A DNA stretch of 16,292 bases from Zeimonas sp937903095 (GTDB lineage Bacteria; Pseudomonadota; Gammaproteobacteria; Burkholderiales; Burkholderiaceae_E). Location: contig CALCZN010000125.1 in assembly GCA_937903095.1 (NCBI GenBank), positions 1 to 16,292 on the forward strand, read 5' to 3'. This document shows, piece by piece, positions 13,162-16,292 of this stretch. The translations under genes and the position numbers were made by a program. The notes beneath the pieces were generated by a model, which worked only from the letters and a program-made list of their open reading frames with translations, ran no database searches and was not told where the DNA came from. Within the stretch, counting starts at the first letter, position 1, and each line of letters begins with the position of its first letter.

Positions 13162-14847
13162 TCAATCGCCCGACAGCATCCGCCGGATCTTGCGGCCCAG
13201 GCGGGTCAGGAACGAATCGCTGTCATTGCCGGACGCGCGCATCGGCGTGGCCGGCACCTGCACCGGCCCGTTGCCGGATGCAACCGCGGGTGCGGCGACG
13301 GCGGCTTCAGCGCCCTCGACCGGACGCCCATGGCGACGACGGCGGCGCTTGCGCGGCGCGCGCTCGCCTTCCACCGCGGCCTCCGGTGCGCCTTCGGCGC
13401 GCGGCGGACGCGGCGGGCGCGGGGCCGCGGCCGGTTCGGCGGCGGCAGCCACCTGCTCGCCCTCGACACGCGGCTTGCGCGGGCCACGCGGCTTGCGCTC
13501 GCCGTCGCGGCGTTCACCACGGCCAGCGCCGGAGCGCCCCCCGCTGCGGCCGCCACCGCGGCGCTCTTCCTCCGCGGCACGCGCTTCGCGCGCCTCGCGG
13601 AAGATCGCACCGACGCTCTCGTTCTCGTCGGCCTCGCCTTCGGCCGGCGCCGCGCGTTCCGGACGCGGCAGCGCGGTCATCAGCTCGGTGGTGACCGGCT
13701 CGACCGGGATCTTCTGCTGGATATAGGCCTCGATGTCCGGCAGGCCCATCGCGTAGCGTTCGCAGGCGAAGCTGATCGCGTCGCCTTCCTCGCCCAGCCG
13801 CGCGGTGCGGCCGATGCGGTGCACGTAATCCTCGGCGTCGAACGGCAGGTCGTAGTTGTAGACGTACTTGACCCCGTCGATGTGCAGGCCGCGCGCGGCC
13901 ACGTCGGTGGCCACGAGGATTTCCAGCTGGCCCTTCTGGAAGCGGTTGAGCAGGCTCTCGCGCTTCTTCTGCGGTACGTCGCCGGACAGCACGCCGACGC
14001 GGTAGCCGGCCTTCTCCAGCGAACGCGCCACGCGCTCGACGAACATCTTGGTGTTGACGAACACCATGGTGCGGGCGCCTTCGCTGCGCGAGAGCAGACC
14101 CAGCAGCAGCGGCAGCTTCTCCTCGTCGGCCGGGAAGTAGATGCGCTGGCGCACGCGTTCGGCGGTGACGGTCTCGGTCTCCACCACCAGCTTCTGCGGC
14201 TCGTTCATGTGCTCGTAGGCCAGCTCCAGCACGCGATGGCTGAGGGTGGCCGAGAACAGCAGGGTCTGGCGGGTGGTGCGTTCGGGCATGCGCCGCAGCA
14301 GGAAGCGGATGTCCTTGATGAAGCCCAGGTCGAACATGCGGTCGGCTTCGTCCAGCACGCAGATCTCGCAGGCATGCAGCGAGACCACTTTGTGCTGCTT
14401 GACGTAGTCGATCAGGCGGCCCGGGGTGGCGATGATCACGTCCACGCCCTTCTGCAGCAGCTCGCGCTGCTTGTCGTAGTCGACGCCACCGTAGACCAGG
14501 GCGAAACGCAGGCCCGAGTCGGACGCGAACTTCATCGCGTCCTTGTGGATCTGGATGGCCAGCTCGCGGGTCGGCGCCAGGATCAGCGCGCGCGGGTCCT
14601 CCGGCTTGCGGTCGGCCAGCGCCGGCCGGATCAGCAGCCGGTTGATGACCGCCACCAGGAACGCCAGCGTCTTGCCGGTGCCGGTCTGCGCCTGGCCGGC
14701 GACGTCGCCGCCAGGCAGGGCCACCGGCAGGGTCAATGCCTGGATCGGGGTACAGCGGGTGAATCCGGCTCCTTCCAACCCGGCCAACAGCGCCGGGTGC
14801 AGCTCGAAGGAGGAAAAAGTCACATCAGTCAGCGGTTTGTCGCTCAT
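13162..14847 (-). CDS. rhlB: DEAD-box ATP-dependent RNA helicase RhlB
   Basis: RhlB unwinds structured RNA, classically for the degradosome. The product is 561 residues. The helicase core (about 10-380) shows the Q motif GFTRCTPIQ (28-36), motif I AQTGTGKT (53-60), Ia PTRELA (92-97), II DEAD (166-169), III SAT (199-201), IV VFVNT (262-266), V ATDVAARG (313-320) and VI HRIGRTAR (343-350). A long low-complexity tail follows (about 395-561): acidic-then-Arg/Gly-rich (RRGGGRSGGRSGAGRGERR), then Pro/Ala-rich, then RKRRRRRHGRP, ending LTRLGRKIRRML. Such tails are typical of Xanthomonadaceae RhlB and far longer than in E. coli. I chose ATG 14847 (MSDKPLTDVTFSSF); the frame upstream to 15024 is unconserved. 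It is divergent from trxA-rho, as in other gammaproteobacteria. Confidence 0.95.
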   Translation of the reverse strand: MSDKPLTDVTFSSFELHPALLAGLEGAGFTRCTPIQALTLPVALPGGDVAGQAQTGTGKTLAFLVAVINRLLIRPALADRKPEDPRALILAPTRELAIQIHKDAMKFASDSGLRFALVYGGVDYDKQRELLQKGVDVIIATPGRLIDYVKQHKVVSLHACEICVLDEADRMFDLGFIKDIRFLLRRMPERTTRQTLLFSATLSHRVLELAYEHMNEPQKLVVETETVTAERVRQRIYFPADEEKLPLLLGLLSRSEGARTMVFVNTKMFVERVARSLEKAGYRVGVLSGDVPQKKRESLLNRFQKGQLEILVATDVAARGLHIDGVKYVYNYDLPFDAEDYVHRIGRTARLGEEGDAISFACERYAMGLPDIEAYIQQKIPVEPVTTELMTALPRPERAAPAEGEADENESVGAIFREAREARAAEEERRGGGRSGGRSGAGRGERRDGERKPRGPRKPRVEGEQVAAAAEPAAAPRPPRPPRAEGAPEAAVEGERAPRKRRRRRHGRPVEGAEAAVAAPAVASGNGPVQVPATPMRASGNDSDSFLTRLGRKIRRMLSGD

Positions 14848-14869
14848 TATTTGGTCTTGGTAGTGCCAG

Positions 14870-14886
14870 CCGGCCAGGTTGGCCGG
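14870..14886 (-). other. Hairpin in the rhlB leader
   Basis: CCGGCCA (14870-14876) and TGGCCGG (14880-14886) form a perfect 7-bp stem with a 3-nt loop about 23 nt upstream of the rhlB start. It would lie in the rhlB 5' leader if transcription starts further upstream; no promoter is confidently placed in this divergent region. Confidence 0.4.
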
Positions 14887-14988
14887 GCGGCTTGCATCGT
14901 ATCGGGCACCGTCGCACACTGCGGCCCCTGCGCCGGGTCGCGCGACGCAAGGCCAAGCCTTTAGGTCCGCGCAATGCCCCAGTTTAGC

Positions 14989-15027
14989 GCAATGCGACAG
15001 CCAACCCGGCATGGGCCGTCGCATTGC
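14989..15027 (+). promoter_or_regulatory. Inverted repeat abutting the trxA ribosome-binding site
   Basis: GCAATGCGAC (14989-14998) and GTCGCATTGC (15018-15027) are a perfect 10-bp inverted repeat with a 19-nt loop, ending 3 nt before AGGAG (15031-15035), the trxA ribosome-binding site. A near-identical upstream half-copy, GCAATGCCCCAG (14971-14982), matches 15021-15032 in 11 of 12 positions as a direct repeat. It could be an operator or a leader structure affecting trxA translation; nothing is known here. Confidence 0.4.
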
Positions 15028-15044
15028 CCCAGGAGACTCCTCAA

Positions 15045-15374
15045 GTGAGCGATAAGGTTCTACACGTCGGCGATGCCGATTTCGACGCCGCCGTGCTGCA
15101 GTCCGACACCCCGGTGCTGGTGGACTTCTGGGCCGAATGGTGCGGCCCCTGCAAGATGATCTCGCCGGTGCTGGACGAACTGGCCGACGCCTATGACGGC
15201 AAGCTGAAGATCGCCAAGCTCAACGTCGACGACAACCGCGCCACCGCGGTCAAGTACCACGTGCGCTCGATCCCGATGCTGCTGCTGTTCAAGGATGGCC
15301 AGATCCAGGCCACCCAGATCGGCGCCGTCGGCAAGGGCCAGCTGAGCCAGATGATCGACAAGGCGCTGGCCTGA
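15045..15374 (+). CDS. trxA: Thioredoxin 1
   Basis: This cytoplasmic thioredoxin reduces protein disulfides and feeds ribonucleotide reductase and other reductases. The product is 109 residues, the standard length. The active site WCGPC is at 32-36 in VDFWAEWCGPCKMISP, the cis-Pro is Pro77 in VRSIPMLLLF, and KLNVDDNRATAVKYHV matches TrxA. I chose GTG 15045 because AGGAG at 15031-15035 is 9 nt upstream and the product then begins MSDKVLHVGDADFD, as in Xanthomonadaceae. The frame is open to a TTG at 15024, which would bury the ribosome-binding site. It lies upstream of rho, as in E. coli, and divergent from rhlB. Confidence 0.97.
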   Translation: MSDKVLHVGDADFDAAVLQSDTPVLVDFWAEWCGPCKMISPVLDELADAYDGKLKIAKLNVDDNRATAVKYHVRSIPMLLLFKDGQIQATQIGAVGKGQLSQMIDKALA

Positions 15375-15382
15375 TCCCTCCC

Positions 15383-15404
15383 GCCGGCGGCCATGGCCGC
15401 CGGC
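15383..15404 (+). terminator. Perfect 22-bp palindrome after trxA, possible terminator
   Basis: An 11+11 perfect palindrome built from GCCGGCGGCCA and its complement begins 8 nt after the trxA stop. It could form a strong hairpin ending or protecting the trxA message. No T-tract follows, so intrinsic termination is uncertain. A similar GGCCATGG-centred hairpin follows rhlB at 13136-13156. Confidence 0.5.
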
Positions 15405-15595
15405 TCCGGGCCAGCCTTACCGCGGCCCAACGGGCGTTTCCCGCCACCTTGCACCGCCGTGCGCGGCGGTGTTAGTGTCGCCGCATCCGGCAGCTTTGGC
15501 CTGCCGCACCCTCCGGCCGGGTTCTCGTCCGGATCATTCCCAACCAGTTCGCCGCCCTGTCAGGCGCTCGCACGTCAGCGAGAGGAATCAAGCAC
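15405..15595 (+). promoter_or_regulatory. rho leader region with hairpins and a weak promoter candidate
   Basis: The ~190 nt between trxA and rho contain hairpins at 15452-15471 (CACCGCC/GGCGGTG, 6-nt loop) and near 15487-15506 (CGGCAG/CTGCCG). TTGCAC (15449-15454) followed after 18 nt by TAGTGT (15473-15478) is a weak sigma-70-like candidate that straddles the first hairpin. A long leader fits the known autogenous control of rho in E. coli, but no specific rut site can be named from sequence alone. AGAGGAA (15581-15587) is the likely rho ribosome-binding site. Confidence 0.4.
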
Positions 15596-16292
15596 TTGTC
15601 CGAGAACACTCCTTCCGAAACCGGGAGCGCCGACGCGCCCGTCGAGAAGCGCGTGCGCAAGCCGCGTGTCGCCAAGGCCGCCGAGGCCGCCGACAGCAGC
15701 AGCCCCGCTTCCGCCCCGGCCCAGTCCGCCCTGCCGCTGCCGGCCGGCGACGCTTCCCCCGCCCCGGCCGCTCCGGCCCCGGGCAACGAAGGCCAGGCGT
15801 CCGCGCCGGCCGGCAACCCGCACGGCGGCCAGGAAGGCGGCGAGCCGCGCGACGGCAACAACAACGCCCAGCGCCATGGCCAGCAGAACCCGCAGAATCA
15901 GCAGGGCCAGGGCCAGGGCCAGGGTCAGGGCAATCGCCGCGACCGCTTCCGCAACCGCCGCGAGCGCAACCGCGACCGCTTCCGCGACGACGGCCTGCCC
16001 GGCGACAACGGCAACGAGACCTTCGTGCCGCGCCCGCACCCGTCGGTGCCGGAGGGTTTCCCGGTCTATTCGCTGAGCGATCTGAAGAAGATGCCGGCGC
16101 ACAAGCTGCTGGAGATCGCCGAGCAGCTGCAGATCACCGACGGCGTGGCCCGCGCCCGCAAGCAGGACGTGATCTTCGCCCTGCTCAAGGTGCTGACCCG
16201 CCATGGCGAGGGCGTGGCCGCCGACGGCGTGCTGGAAATCCTGCCCGACGGCTTCGGCTTCCTGCGCGCGGCCGAGGCCAGCTACCTGGCCG
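15596..16292 (+). CDS. rho: Transcription termination factor Rho, N-terminal part (partial at window edge)
   Basis: Rho is the hexameric RNA-dependent ATPase that terminates transcription. 232 codons are visible; the ATPase domain lies beyond the window. The start is TTG 15596, with AGAGGAA about 8 nt upstream. Residues 1-155 are a low-complexity insertion: Ala/Pro-rich, then Asn/Gln/Gly-rich with five QG repeats from a CAGGGC hexamer array (about 15902-15931), then an Arg-rich block (RRDRFRNRRERNRDRFR). The conserved Rho N-terminal helical domain begins at about 157 (YSLSDLKKMPAHKLLEIAEQL) and the cold-shock-like RNA-binding domain begins at about 208 (ADGVLEILPDGFGFLRA). The TTG start and extended N-terminus explain why automated callers may trim it. 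Xanthomonadaceae Rho proteins carry comparable extensions. Confidence 0.94.
   Translation, partial: MSENTPSETGSADAPVEKRVRKPRVAKAAEAADSSSPASAPAQSALPLPAGDASPAPAAPAPGNEGQASAPAGNPHGGQEGGEPRDGNNNAQRHGQQNPQNQQGQGQGQGQGNRRDRFRNRRERNRDRFRDDGLPGDNGNETFVPRPHPSVPEGFPVYSLSDLKKMPAHKLLEIAEQLQITDGVARARKQDVIFALLKVLTRHGEGVAADGVLEILPDGFGFLRAAEASYLA

Noticed and set aside
13030..14964. 644-codon plus-strand open frame opposite rhlB
   Set aside because: It mirrors the rhlB coding strand; the translation is a His/Val/Gln/Ala-rich shadow with no family motif.
1..16292. A new defence, mobile or biosynthetic system
   Set aside because: All genes outside the repeats belong to known housekeeping families in expected neighbourhoods; I found no nuclease cassette, transposase, toxin-antitoxin pair or unexplained gene cluster.

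Overview
The window reads as two pieces of chromosome from two different proteobacterial lineages that meet inside one gene. Both pieces are GC-rich, densely packed and made of housekeeping genes. I see no tRNA, rRNA, CRISPR array, transposase, phage gene or defence island.

Left piece (about 1-9360, betaproteobacterial, Burkholderiales-like by protein signatures): a cytochrome aa3 oxidase structural and assembly cluster. In order: the 3' end of ctaD (subunit I), a 33-residue membrane miniprotein, ctaG/cox11 (CuB insertion), a DUF2970 membrane protein, coxC (subunit III), an approximately 690-bp gene-free stretch holding two large inverted structured repeats, a DUF2909 twin-TM protein on the minus strand, a 161-bp imperfect palindrome, SURF1, a SCO-like CxxxC membrane protein, ctaA (heme A synthase), ctaB/cyoE (heme O synthase) and a lipoprotein SCO. 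Together these supply heme A, copper and assembly factors to one oxidase. A 13-bp tandem repeat then separates the convergent SCO gene from an EamA-type transporter that lies just downstream of rpoH.

Right piece (about 9360-16292, Xanthomonadaceae-like): rpoH start, ung, a two-receiver response regulator, ftsX and ftsE, rhlB (all minus strand), then divergent trxA and the 5' part of rho. The rhlB/trxA-rho arrangement and ftsE-ftsX leading toward rpoH are standard gammaproteobacterial synteny. A sigma-E-type promoter is readable just upstream of rpoH.

The rpoH gene itself looks hybrid. Its first ~100 residues look Xanthomonadaceae-like and the rest betaproteobacterial, with the changeover in the most conserved part of the gene. 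The simplest explanation is a metagenome assembly join between two organisms that both carry rpoH; in-gene recombination is the less likely alternative.

The most novel-looking biology is the pair of inverted elements at 2458-2753 and 2891-3090. They share a ~140-nt core of nested hairpins that differs between copies by compensatory changes. Each copy is flanked by long terminal arms that are unrelated between copies over most of their length yet perfectly or almost perfectly self-complementary within each copy.
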